Assembly (NCBI RefSeq): GCF_900101025.1
Contig: NZ_FMUH01000001.1
Location: 620,001-684,000 of the forward strand
From: Klenkia marina
GTDB taxonomy: Bacteria; Actinomycetota; Actinomycetes; Mycobacteriales; Geodermatophilaceae
Direction of reading: 5' to 3'
Length of the DNA stretch: 64,000 nucleotides
A program made the position numbers and the translations under genes. Positions within the stretch are counted from its first letter, which is position 1. Every line of letters starts with the position of its first letter. Below, in pieces: positions 14,814 to 22,688 of this stretch. The notes beneath the pieces are model-generated. The model made no database searches and was not told the DNA's origin. It worked only from the letters and a program-made list of their open reading frames with translations.

Positions 14814-16901
14814 ATGCGCACACCCGTGGTCTACCCCTTCAGCGCCGTGGTCGGCATGGACGACATGCGCCTGGCCCTCCTGCTCAACGCCGTCTCCCCC
14901 GCCGTCGGCGGTGTGCTCGTGCGCGGCGAGAAGGGGACGGCGAAGTCCACCGCGGTGCGCGCGCTGGCCGCCGTCCTGCCGCCCGTGGACGTCGTGCCCG
15001 GCTGCCGGTTCGGGTGCGACCCCGCCGTCCCCGACCCGGCCTGCCCCGACGGCCCGCACCCGGCCGACGGCCCCGCCGCGCAGCGCCCGGCCCGGCTGGT
15101 CGAGCTGCCGGTCGGCGCCTCGGAGGACCGGCTGGTCGGCTCGCTGGACATCGAGCGCGCGCTGACCGAGGGCGTGAAGAGCTTCGAGCCCGGGCTGCTC
15201 GCCGCCGCGCACCGCGGCGTGCTCTACGTCGACGAGGTCAACCTGCTGCACGACCACCTGGTCGACCTGCTGCTCGACGCCGCCGCGCTGGGCCGGGCCT
15301 ACGTCGAGCGCGAGGGCGTCTCGGTGCAGCACGCCGCCCGGTTCCTGCTGGTCGGCACGATGAACCCGGAGGAGGGCGAGCTGCGCCCGCAGCTGCTCGA
15401 CCGGTTCGGCCTGACCGTCGAGGTCGCCGCGCCCCGGGACGCCGGGCTGCGCGCCGAGGTGGTGCGCCGCCGGTTCGCCGCCGACGCCGACCCGACCGGC
15501 TTCGAGGCCCGCTGGGCCGCCGAGGAGCGTTCGCTGGCCGACCGGATCGCGGCCGCCCGCGACCTCCTGCCCTCGGTCGTGCTCGGCGACGCCGCCCTGG
15601 CCCAGGTCACCGCGGTGTGCGCCGCCTTCGGCGTCGACGGTCTGCGCGCCGACATCGTCACCGCCCGCGCCGCCATCGCGCACGCGGCGTGGAGCGGGCG
15701 CACCGACGTGACTGAGGACGACGTCCGGGTGGCCGCCCGCCTGGCCCTCCCCCACCGCCGCCGGCGCAACCCCTTCGACGCCCCCGGCCTCGACGAGGAC
15801 ACCCTCGAGCAGGCCCTGGACGACGCCCGCCCCGACCCCGACGACGACCCCACCCCACCCGAGGGCCGCGGCCCCGAGGACGGCGCCCCCACCGACGACT
15901 CCCCGGCGGATGGTCCCTCTGCCGATTCCCCCTCTGCCGACGACTCCTCCTCCGACGACGGCGAGGGAGCCCTTCCGCCACGATCCGGGCCGCAGAGTGG
16001 TGACGGGGATCCCTCGCCTCCCACCGGGAAGGGCGACGAGCAGCCCGACGGCGACGAGGAGCAGCCGGCTGGCGTCGCACCCGAGCGGCCCGCGGTCGCG
16101 CCCGACGCGGCGTTCCGGGCCCGGCGGCTCGAGGTCCCCGGCATCGGCGCGGGCGTGGCCGGGCGGCGGTCCAAGGCGCGCAGCGAGCGCGGCCGCGTCG
16201 TCGGCTCCACCCGGCCCACCGGCACCGTGACCCGGCTGCACCTGGTGGACACCGTCGTCGCCGCCGCCCCGCACCAGCGCGAGCGCGGCCGCACCGGCCC
16301 CGGCCTGCGGCTGGCCCGCACCGACCTGCGGCAGGCCGAGCTGGAGGGCCGCGAGGGCAACCTCGTGCTGTTCGTGCTCGACGCCTCGGGCTCGATGGGC
16401 TCGCGCACCCGGGTGGCCGCGGTGAAGGGCGCCGTCCTGTCGCTGCTCACCGACGCCTACCAGCGGCGCGACAAGGTCGGCCTGGTGACCTTCCGGGGTG
16501 CGGGCGCCGAGCTGGCGCTGCCGCCCACCTGGTCGGTCGAGGCCGCCGCGGCCCGGCTGACCGACCTGCCCACCGGGGGCCGGTCGCCGATCGCGGCCGG
16601 GCTGCTGCGGGCGCACGAGACGCTGCGCGTGGAGCGGGTGCGCGACCCGCGGCGCCGTCCGCTGCTGGTGGTGGTGACCGACGGCCGGGCCACCGGCGAG
16701 CGCGGCACCGACCACCTCGCCCACGCGCACCGCGCCGCAGGGCTGCTGCACGCCGCCGGCACCGCGTCGGTCGTCGTCGACTGCGAGTCCGGGTACGTGA
16801 AGCTCGGGCTGGCGCACACCCTCGGGATGCACCTGGGCGGGCAGACCCTCCGGCTGGAAGAACTGGGCGACCTCGTGCAGAACGTGAAGGCGGCCGCCTG
16901 A
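14814..16901 (+). CDS. Putative cobaltochelatase, AAA+/VWA (ChlI-ChlD-like) subunit
   Basis: A 695-residue fusion resembling magnesium-chelatase I and D subunits. The AAA+ domain has Walker A GEKGTAKST (residues 38-46) and Walker B-like LYVDEVNLL. A long acidic Pro/Asp/Ser linker (roughly residues 335-420) follows. The C-terminal von Willebrand A domain has the MIDAS motif DASGSMG near residue 522. In B12-making actinobacteria this protein is thought to work with CobN to insert cobalt into hydrogenobyrinic acid a,c-diamide. CobN is not in the window. The gene follows the riboswitch and overlaps cobO by one base. Confidence 0.9.
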   Translation: MRTPVVYPFSAVVGMDDMRLALLLNAVSPAVGGVLVRGEKGTAKSTAVRALAAVLPPVDVVPGCRFGCDPAVPDPACPDGPHPADGPAAQRPARLVELPVGASEDRLVGSLDIERALTEGVKSFEPGLLAAAHRGVLYVDEVNLLHDHLVDLLLDAAALGRAYVEREGVSVQHAARFLLVGTMNPEEGELRPQLLDRFGLTVEVAAPRDAGLRAEVVRRRFAADADPTGFEARWAAEERSLADRIAAARDLLPSVVLGDAALAQVTAVCAAFGVDGLRADIVTARAAIAHAAWSGRTDVTEDDVRVAARLALPHRRRRNPFDAPGLDEDTLEQALDDARPDPDDDPTPPEGRGPEDGAPTDDSPADGPSADSPSADDSSSDDGEGALPPRSGPQSGDGDPSPPTGKGDEQPDGDEEQPAGVAPERPAVAPDAAFRARRLEVPGIGAGVAGRRSKARSERGRVVGSTRPTGTVTRLHLVDTVVAAAPHQRERGRTGPGLRLARTDLRQAELEGREGNLVLFVLDASGSMGSRTRVAAVKGAVLSLLTDAYQRRDKVGLVTFRGAGAELALPPTWSVEAAAARLTDLPTGGRSPIAAGLLRAHETLRVERVRDPRRRPLLVVVTDGRATGERGTDHLAHAHRAAGLLHAAGTASVVVDCESGYVKLGLAHTLGMHLGGQTLRLEELGDLVQNVKAAA

Positions 16902-17515
16902 TGCCCCAGGGACAGGTCACCGCGGTGCCGGTCGACGGGCTCACCACCAAGCAGCGCCGCAACCGGCCGCTGCTGGCGGTGCACACCGGCACGATGAAGG
17001 GCAAGTCCACCGCCGCCTTCGGCATGGCCATGCGTGCCTGGAACCAGGGCTGGTCGATCGCGGTCTACCAGTTCGTCAAGAGCGCGAAGTGGAAGGTCGG
17101 CGAGGAGAACGTCATGGCCACCCTGGGCCGCGTGCACGCCGAGACCGGCGAGGGCGGCCCGGTGGTCTGGCACAAGATGGGCTCGGGCTGGTCGTGGTCG
17201 CGCAAGCAGGGCGACGAGGTCGACCACGCCGCCGACGCCGCCGAGGGCTGGGCGCAGATCAAGCGCGACCTGGCCGCCGAAGCGCACCGGTTCTACGTGC
17301 TCGACGAGTTCACCTACCCGATGAAGTGGGGCTGGGTCGACGTCGAGGACGTCGTGCAGACCATGCGCAACCGCCCCGGCAACCAACATGTGGTGATCAC
17401 CGGGCGCGACGCCCACCCGGCGCTGATCGAGGCCGCCGACCTGGTCGTGGAGATGACCAAGGTCAAGCACCCGATGGACGCCGGCCAGAAGGGTCAGCGG
17501 GGCATCGAGTGGTGA
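16901..17515 (+). CDS. cobO: Cob(I)yrinic acid a,c-diamide adenosyltransferase
   Basis: Transfers the 5'-deoxyadenosyl group of ATP to the cobalt of the corrinoid. The 204-residue length is typical of the CobA/CobO/BtuR family. The P-loop is GTMKGKSTAAFG (residues 30-41), and YVLDEFTYPMKWGW and VITGRDAHP follow. The N-terminal segment before the P-loop matches the arm that caps ATP in this family. It begins at the last base of the chelatase stop codon, and its own stop overlaps the cobB GTG as GTGA. Confidence 0.95.
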   Translation: MPQGQVTAVPVDGLTTKQRRNRPLLAVHTGTMKGKSTAAFGMAMRAWNQGWSIAVYQFVKSAKWKVGEENVMATLGRVHAETGEGGPVVWHKMGSGWSWSRKQGDEVDHAADAAEGWAQIKRDLAAEAHRFYVLDEFTYPMKWGWVDVEDVVQTMRNRPGNQHVVITGRDAHPALIEAADLVVEMTKVKHPMDAGQKGQRGIEW

Positions 17516-18882
17516 GCGTCCCGCGCATCGTCCTCGCGGCGCCGTCGTCCTCGGCCGGCAAGACGTCGATCGCCACCGGGCTGATCGCCGCGCTCACCGA
17601 CCGCGGCCTGGCCGTCTCGCCGCACAAGGTGGGCCCGGACTACATCGACCCCGGCTACCACTCCCTGGCCGCCGGGCGACCGGGCCGCAACCTGGACAAC
17701 TGGCTGGTCGGCGAGGAGCGCATCGTCCCGCTGTTCCTGCACGGCGCCCGAGGTGCCGACGTCGCCGTCGTCGAGGGCGTGATGGGCCTGTTCGACGGCG
17801 CCAGCCACCCCTCGGTCGAACCCGGCTTCGGCTCCACCGCGCACGTGGCCACCCAGCTGCGCGCCCCCGTCGTCCTGGTCGTGGACGCCAGCGCGCAGGC
17901 CCGCAGCGTGGCCGCGGTCGTGCACGGGTTCGCCACCTTCGACCCCACCGTGCGCCTGGGCGGGGTGATCCTCAACCGGGTCGGGTCCGACCGGCACGAG
18001 GCCATCCTGCGCGAGGCTCTGGGGTCGGCCGGGGTGCCGGTGCTGGGCGCGGTGCGCCGGATCGCCGACCTGGAGACGCCCTCCCGGCACCTCGGCCTGG
18101 TGCCCGCCGCCGAGCGGTCGGCCGAGGCGGTGCGCACCGTGCGCGCGCTGGGCGCCGTGGTCGGCTCGTCGGTCGACCTGGACGCCGTGCTGCGGCTGGC
18201 CCGCACCGCCCCCGACCTCGACGACGCCCCCTGGGACCCGGCCGCCGAGGTCACGCGGGTCGAGGGCCGCCCGGTCGTGGCCGTCGCCGGTGGACCTGCG
18301 TTCACCTTCGGCTACGCCGAGACCGCCGAGCTGCTGGCCGCCGCGGGTGCCGACGTCGTCACCGTCGACCCGCTGCGCGACCAGTCGCTGCCCCCGGGCA
18401 CCGCCGGCCTCGTGGTCGGCGGCGGCTTCCCCGAGGTGCACGCGTCGGCGCTGGCCGCCAACGTCGGCCTGCGGACGGCGATCGCCGAGCTGGCGGCCAC
18501 CGGGGCGCCGATCGCGGCCGAGTGCGCCGGGCTGCTCTACCTCGCCGGCGCCCTGGACGGCGAGCCGATGTGCGGGGTGCTCGACGCCGAGGCGGCCATG
18601 CACCCGCGGCTGACGCTGGGTTACCGGGCCGCCGTGGCGATGACCGACAGCGTGCTGGCCCCGGCGGGCACCCGGGTGCGCGGGCACGAGTTCCACCGCA
18701 CCCGCACCACCCCCGGCGCCGGGGCGACGCCGGCGTGGCAGTGGAGCGCCGACGGGCCCGAGGGGTTCGTGCAGGGCGGGGTGCATGCCTCCTACCTGCA
18801 CCTGAACTGGGCCGGGTCGCCGCAGCTGGCCTCGCGCTTCGTGGCCGCCGCGGCCCGGGTGCGCGCCGGGGTCCGCTCGTGA
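17512..18882 (+). CDS. cobB: Cobyrinic (hydrogenobyrinic) acid a,c-diamide synthase
   Basis: Glutamine-dependent enzyme that amidates carboxylates a and c of the corrin ring. The 456-residue protein has an N-terminal ATPase starting APSSSAGKTS (Lys17) with HKVGPDYIDPGYH shortly after, and VEGVMGLFDG. The C-terminal amidotransferase-like domain has the nucleophile in AECAGLLYL (Cys338) and a late FVQGGVHASYLHL segment. With late cobalt insertion the substrate is probably hydrogenobyrinic acid. The nested palindrome starts 11 bases after its stop. Confidence 0.94.
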   Translation: MSVPRIVLAAPSSSAGKTSIATGLIAALTDRGLAVSPHKVGPDYIDPGYHSLAAGRPGRNLDNWLVGEERIVPLFLHGARGADVAVVEGVMGLFDGASHPSVEPGFGSTAHVATQLRAPVVLVVDASAQARSVAAVVHGFATFDPTVRLGGVILNRVGSDRHEAILREALGSAGVPVLGAVRRIADLETPSRHLGLVPAAERSAEAVRTVRALGAVVGSSVDLDAVLRLARTAPDLDDAPWDPAAEVTRVEGRPVVAVAGGPAFTFGYAETAELLAAAGADVVTVDPLRDQSLPPGTAGLVVGGGFPEVHASALAANVGLRTAIAELAATGAPIAAECAGLLYLAGALDGEPMCGVLDAEAAMHPRLTLGYRAAVAMTDSVLAPAGTRVRGHEFHRTRTTPGAGATPAWQWSADGPEGFVQGGVHASYLHLNWAGSPQLASRFVAAAARVRAGVRS

Positions 18883-19373
18883 CGGCCCCCGCCCGGCGTG
18901 GATCAGCTGGGTTCACCGATGGCCGTCCTGGCTCACCGACGCCGGTGAGCCAGGACGGACGTGGATCAACCCAGCTGATCCACGCCGCACAGGCCGGGGT
19001 CGCCGCCGCGCAGGTTGCGGCCGTCGAGGTGGTCGTGGGCGTGGGGGCGCGGCCCGGGACACCGGCCGACGAGGTGCTGGCGGCGATCGACGCCGTGCTC
19101 CCGCCGGGCTCCACCGTCGCCGCGCTGGCCACCGTCGACCGGCGCGCCGCCGAGCCCGGGGTGCAGGCCGCCGCCGCCGCGCGCGGCTGGCCGCTCGTCG
19201 GCCTGGCCGTCGACCGGCTGGCCCAGGTGCCGGTGCCCACCGTCTCCGCCCGCGTGGCCGCCGCGCTCGGCACGCCCTCGGTGGCCGAGGCCGCCGCGCT
19301 GGCCGACGGCGGCGAGCTGGTGGTGCCCAAGACCGTGCACGGTCAGGTCACCGTGGCCGTCGCCCGCCGGTGA
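18879..19373 (+). CDS. cobE: CobE/CbiG C-terminal-domain protein
   Basis: The family domain (about 115 residues) begins VVVGVGARPGTPADE and contains AALATVDRRA and the late GGELVVPKTVHGQVTVAVAR, matching CobE, the stand-alone CbiG C-terminal domain needed for efficient corrin ring contraction. The frame opens at a GTG that overlaps the cobB stop as GTGA, but residues about 6-35 are then encoded by a 94-base nested palindrome. An in-frame GTG at 19029 would give a normal 114-residue CobE without it. Either the palindrome invaded the gene start in frame, or it is an untranslated spacer. Confidence 0.8.
   Translation: MTAPARRGSAGFTDGRPGSPTPVSQDGRGSTQLIHAAQAGVAAAQVAAVEVVVGVGARPGTPADEVLAAIDAVLPPGSTVAALATVDRRAAEPGVQAAAAARGWPLVGLAVDRLAQVPVPTVSARVAAALGTPSVAEAAALADGGELVVPKTVHGQVTVAVARR
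18894..18987. repeat. 94-base nested palindrome between cobB and cobE
   Basis: The outer arms (18894-18913 and 18968-18987) are perfect 20-base inverted repeats. The inner arms (18923-18938 and 18943-18958) are perfect 16-base inverted repeats with a four-base loop. Nine-base unpaired segments separate them on each side, and the right one repeats the motif CGTGGATC of the outer arm. Such structure resembles a mobile palindromic repeat more than a simple terminator, because it lacks a U-tract and sits inside an operon. Confidence 0.85.
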
Positions 19374-20383
19374 CCGACCCGACCCACGACCTCCGGCACC
19401 ACGGGGACGTCGAGGCCACCCCCGGGCTGGTCGACCTCGCCGTCAACGTGCGTGCCGACATGCCCCCGGCCTGGCTGCGCGAGGTGCTGCACGCCGCGGT
19501 CGATTCGTCCGCGGCCTACCCCGACCCGGCCCGCGCCCGCGCCGCCGTCGCCGCCGCGCACGGGCGGCCCGAGGACGAGGTGCTGCTCACCGCCGGGGCG
19601 GCCGAGGCGTTCACCCTGGTGGCCCGGGCGCTCACGCCGCGCCGCGCCGTCGTCGTCCACCCGTCGTTCACCGAGCCCGAGGCCGCGCTGCGGGCACACG
19701 GCCACGCGGTGCACCGGCACCTGCTCGTGCCGCCGTCCTACCTGCTGAGCCCGCCGCCGGAGGACGCCGACCTCGTGGTGCTGGGCAACCCGACCAACCC
19801 CACCTCGGTGCTGCACCCGGCCGAGGCGGTCGCCGCGCTGTGCCGGCCGGGCCGCACCGTGGTGCTCGACGAGGCCTTCGCCGACACCGACCCCGGCGAA
19901 CCCCAGTCGCTGGCCGGCCGCCGCGACCTGCCCGGCCTGCTGGTCGTGCGCAGCCTGACCAAGACCTGGGGCCTGGCCGGACTGCGGGTCGGCTACGCCC
20001 TCGGCCCGCCCGACCTGGTCGCCGCGCTGGCCGCGCACCAGCCGCACTGGCCGGTCTCCACCCCCGCGCTGGCCGCGCTCGAGGCCTGCGCGGGCGCCGA
20101 CACCGACGGGTTCGCCCGCGAGCTGGCCGCCCACCGGCAGGCCCTGCTCGACCTGCTGCCGGCCGGGGTCGACGTCGTGGGCACGCCCCGGTCCTCGTTC
20201 GTGCTGCTGCGGGTGCGCGACGCCGACCGGGTGCGGCAGCGGCTGCGCGACGCCGGGTTCGCCGTCCGCCGCGGCGACACCTTCCCCGGCCTCGACCCCG
20301 ACCACCTGCGGGTCGCCGTGCGCGACCCGGCGACCTCGGCGTCCTTCGCCGCAGCCCTGGCTGAGATCCTGGAGTCACCATGA
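19370..20383 (+). CDS. cobC: Threonine-phosphate decarboxylase-like aminotransferase
   Basis: PLP enzyme expected to supply (R)-1-aminopropan-2-ol phosphate for the nucleotide loop. The 337-residue fold-type I protein has a short N-terminal substrate segment (VDLAVNVRADMPP), the AYPDP entry, LGNPTNPTSV as the PLP-contact loop, LDEAFADT with its Asp, and the Schiff-base lysine in SLTKTWGLAGLRVGY (Lys198). It resembles HisC, so histidinol-phosphate aminotransferase activity is the alternative, but position between cobE and cobT argues for CobC. It starts at GTG and overlaps cobE by four bases. Confidence 0.88.
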   Translation: MTDPTHDLRHHGDVEATPGLVDLAVNVRADMPPAWLREVLHAAVDSSAAYPDPARARAAVAAAHGRPEDEVLLTAGAAEAFTLVARALTPRRAVVVHPSFTEPEAALRAHGHAVHRHLLVPPSYLLSPPPEDADLVVLGNPTNPTSVLHPAEAVAALCRPGRTVVLDEAFADTDPGEPQSLAGRRDLPGLLVVRSLTKTWGLAGLRVGYALGPPDLVAALAAHQPHWPVSTPALAALEACAGADTDGFARELAAHRQALLDLLPAGVDVVGTPRSSFVLLRVRDADRVRQRLRDAGFAVRRGDTFPGLDPDHLRVAVRDPATSASFAAALAEILESP

Positions 20384-21429
20384 GCCTGCTCGACGACACC
20401 ATCGCCGCCATCGCGCCCCGCGACGCCGGGGCAGAGCGGGCCGCCCGCGAGCGGCTCGACCGCATGACCAAGCCCCCGGGCTCGCTCGGCGTCCTCGAGG
20501 ACGTCGCCGCGCAGCTGGCCGGCACCGCCGGGGTCTGCCCGGCCCCGCTGCCCGGCCCCACCGCGGTCGCGGTGTTCGCCGGCGACCACGGCGTGCACGC
20601 CCAGGGCGTCACCCCGTGGCCGCAGGAGGTCACCGCGCAGATGGTGGCCAACTTCGCCGCCGGCGGCGCGGTCGTGAACGCGTTCGCCGCCTCCCTGGGC
20701 GCCGACGTCGTGGTGGTCGACGTCGGGGTCGCGACGCCGTCGGCCCCCGCACCCGGCTTCCTGGACCGCAACGTCCGGCGCGGCACCGCTGACCTGGCCG
20801 AGGGCCCCGCGATGACCCGCGACGAGGCCCGCCGCGCCGTCGAGGTGGGCATCGAGGTGGCCCGCGAGCTCGCCGCCGACCACGGCTGCCTGGTCACCGG
20901 CGACATGGGCATCACCAACACCACCGCCTCGGCCGCGTTGATCTGTGCGTTCACCGGCGCCACCCCGGACGGCGCGACCGGCCGCGGCACCGGCATCGAC
21001 GACCCGACGCTGGCCCGCAAGGTCGAGGTGGTCACCCGCGCCCTGGCCCGCGACCGCAGCACCGACCCGCTGGACGTTCTGGCCGAGCTGGGCGGCCTCG
21101 AGCACGCCGCGCTGGCGGGGTTCGTCCTCGGCGCCGCGGCCGCCCGGGTACCCGTCGTGCTGGACGGCGTCATCGCCGGCTCAGCCGCGCTGGTCGCCGC
21201 CGCGCTGTGCCCCGCAGCGCTCGAGCACGCGTTCGCCGGGCACGTGTCCGCCGAGCCCGGCCACGCCCTCGCGCTGCGCCACCTGGGCCTGCGCCCGCTG
21301 CTGGGCCTGGACCTGCGGCTGGGCGAGGGCACCGGAGCACTGCTCGCCGTCCCGCTGGTCACCGCGGCGGCCCGGGCCCTGGCCGACGTCGCCACGTTCG
21401 ACTCCGCCGGCGTCACCGAGAAGGCCTGA
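20380..21429 (+). CDS. cobT: Nicotinate-nucleotide--dimethylbenzimidazole phosphoribosyltransferase
   Basis: Makes alpha-ribazole phosphate from dimethylbenzimidazole and nicotinate mononucleotide for the lower ligand of cobalamin. The 349-residue protein has KPPGSLGVLEDVA near residue 30, VFAGDHGVHAQGVT, the GDMGITNTTA loop, and the C-terminal LRLGEGTGALL with the presumed catalytic Glu316. Length and motifs are typical. Translational overlap with both cobC and the downstream cysG gene places it in the riboswitch-led operon. Confidence 0.95.
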   Translation: MSLLDDTIAAIAPRDAGAERAARERLDRMTKPPGSLGVLEDVAAQLAGTAGVCPAPLPGPTAVAVFAGDHGVHAQGVTPWPQEVTAQMVANFAAGGAVVNAFAASLGADVVVVDVGVATPSAPAPGFLDRNVRRGTADLAEGPAMTRDEARRAVEVGIEVARELAADHGCLVTGDMGITNTTASAALICAFTGATPDGATGRGTGIDDPTLARKVEVVTRALARDRSTDPLDVLAELGGLEHAALAGFVLGAAAARVPVVLDGVIAGSAALVAAALCPAALEHAFAGHVSAEPGHALALRHLGLRPLLGLDLRLGEGTGALLAVPLVTAAARALADVATFDSAGVTEKA

Positions 21430-22688
21430 TGCCCGCCACCCCCGTCGACCCGGCGTCCGGCTCGGTCTACCCCATCGGTCTGCGGCTGGCCGGCAAGCGC
21501 GTCGTCGTCGTCGGCGGCGGGCAGGTCGCGCACCGCCGCGTCGCCGGCCTGCTCGATGCGCACGCCGTCGTCACCGTCGTGAGCCCGGCCGTCACCCCCG
21601 CCCTCGAGGCACTGGTCGAGCCCGGCGCCGTCACCTGGCTGCAGCGGCCCTACGCCCCCGGCGACCTCGCCGACGCCTGGTACGCCGTGGCCGCCACCGA
21701 CTCGACCGAGGTCAACACCGCCGTCGCCGACGAGGCCGAGCAGCGGCGCATCTTCTGCGCCCGGGCCGACGACCGCTCACGGTCCAGCGTCTGGACGCCG
21801 GCCGTCGGGCGGCAGGGCGACGTGGTGGTCAGCGTGCACGGCGGGGGCGACCCGCAGCGCGCGGTGGGCATCCGCGACGCCGTGCTGGCCGGGCTCACCG
21901 ACGGCACCGTGCCCGACACCGTCTCCCGCCCCCGCGACGGCCGGGGCAGCGTCGTGCTGGTCGGCGGCGGCCCCGGCGACCCCGGGCTGATGACCGTGCG
22001 CGGGCGGCAGGCACTGGCCACCGCCGATGTCGTCCTCGCCGACCACCTGGCCCCGCAGTCGCTGCTGTCCACGCTGCCCCCGCACGTCGAGGTGGTCGAC
22101 GCCTCGAAGCTGCCTCGCGGCCGCTCGATGGCCCAGGAGCACATCAACGCCCTGCTGGTCGAGCACGCCCTGGCCGGCAAGCGGGTGGTGCGGCTCAAGG
22201 GCGGCGACCCGTTCGTCTTCGGCCGCGGCTTCGAGGAGCTCGAGGCGTGCGCCGCGGCGGGGGTGCCGGTCGAGGTCGTGCCCGGGGTGACCAGCGCGAT
22301 CGGCGTCCCCGGGCTGGCCGGGGTGCCGGTCACCCACCGCGGCATGACGCACGAGTTCGTCGTCGTCTCCGGGCACGTGCCGCCGGACCACCCGGCCTCG
22401 CTGGTCGACTGGCCGTCGCTCGGCCGGCTGCGCGGCACCCTCGTCGTCCTCATGGGCGTCGAGACCGCGCCCGCGATCGCCGCCGCGCTGGTCGAGCACG
22501 GCCGGGCCGCGGACACCCCGGTCGCCGTCGTGGTCGACGGGGCGAGCCCGGCCCAGCGGCTGTACCGCACCACGCTGGCAGGGCTGGGCGACACCCTCGT
22601 CGCCGAGGGCGTGCGCCCACCGGCCGTCTGGGTGGTCGGGGACGTCGTCGGGCTCGGTGCCGCGACGACGTCCCCGGGCGGTCAGTAG
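21429..22688 (+). CDS. cysG: Siroheme synthase-like: precorrin-2 dehydrogenase / uroporphyrinogen-III methyltransferase
   Basis: A 419-residue bifunctional protein. The N-terminal Rossmann part has VVVVGGGQVAHRRVA and FCARADD, as in precorrin-2 dehydrogenase/ferrochelatase. The C-terminal tetrapyrrole methylase has VLVGGGPGDPGLMTVRG, LKGGDPFVFGRG and VPGVTSAIGVP, the SUMT signatures. The SUMT half provides precorrin-2, the common precursor of siroheme and cobalamin, which explains its place at the end of the cob operon. Its last seven bases overlap the convergent membrane-protein gene. Confidence 0.92.
   Translation: MPATPVDPASGSVYPIGLRLAGKRVVVVGGGQVAHRRVAGLLDAHAVVTVVSPAVTPALEALVEPGAVTWLQRPYAPGDLADAWYAVAATDSTEVNTAVADEAEQRRIFCARADDRSRSSVWTPAVGRQGDVVVSVHGGGDPQRAVGIRDAVLAGLTDGTVPDTVSRPRDGRGSVVLVGGGPGDPGLMTVRGRQALATADVVLADHLAPQSLLSTLPPHVEVVDASKLPRGRSMAQEHINALLVEHALAGKRVVRLKGGDPFVFGRGFEELEACAAAGVPVEVVPGVTSAIGVPGLAGVPVTHRGMTHEFVVVSGHVPPDHPASLVDWPSLGRLRGTLVVLMGVETAPAIAAALVEHGRAADTPVAVVVDGASPAQRLYRTTLAGLGDTLVAEGVRPPAVWVVGDVVGLGAATTSPGGQ

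Noticed and set aside
14652-16832. A 726-codon minus-strand frame opposite the chelatase gene and riboswitch.
   Set aside because: It is antisense to the AAA+/VWA protein and would run through the riboswitch. Low complexity with no motif.
18939-18960. A second cobalamin riboswitch, because GGTGAGCCAGGA here equals 12 bases of the riboswitch 3' block (14751-14762).
   Set aside because: The rest of the aptamer is missing: there is no B12 box (GCCACTG) and no GCCGGTG block, and the match lies within the inner arm of a palindrome. Probably chance.
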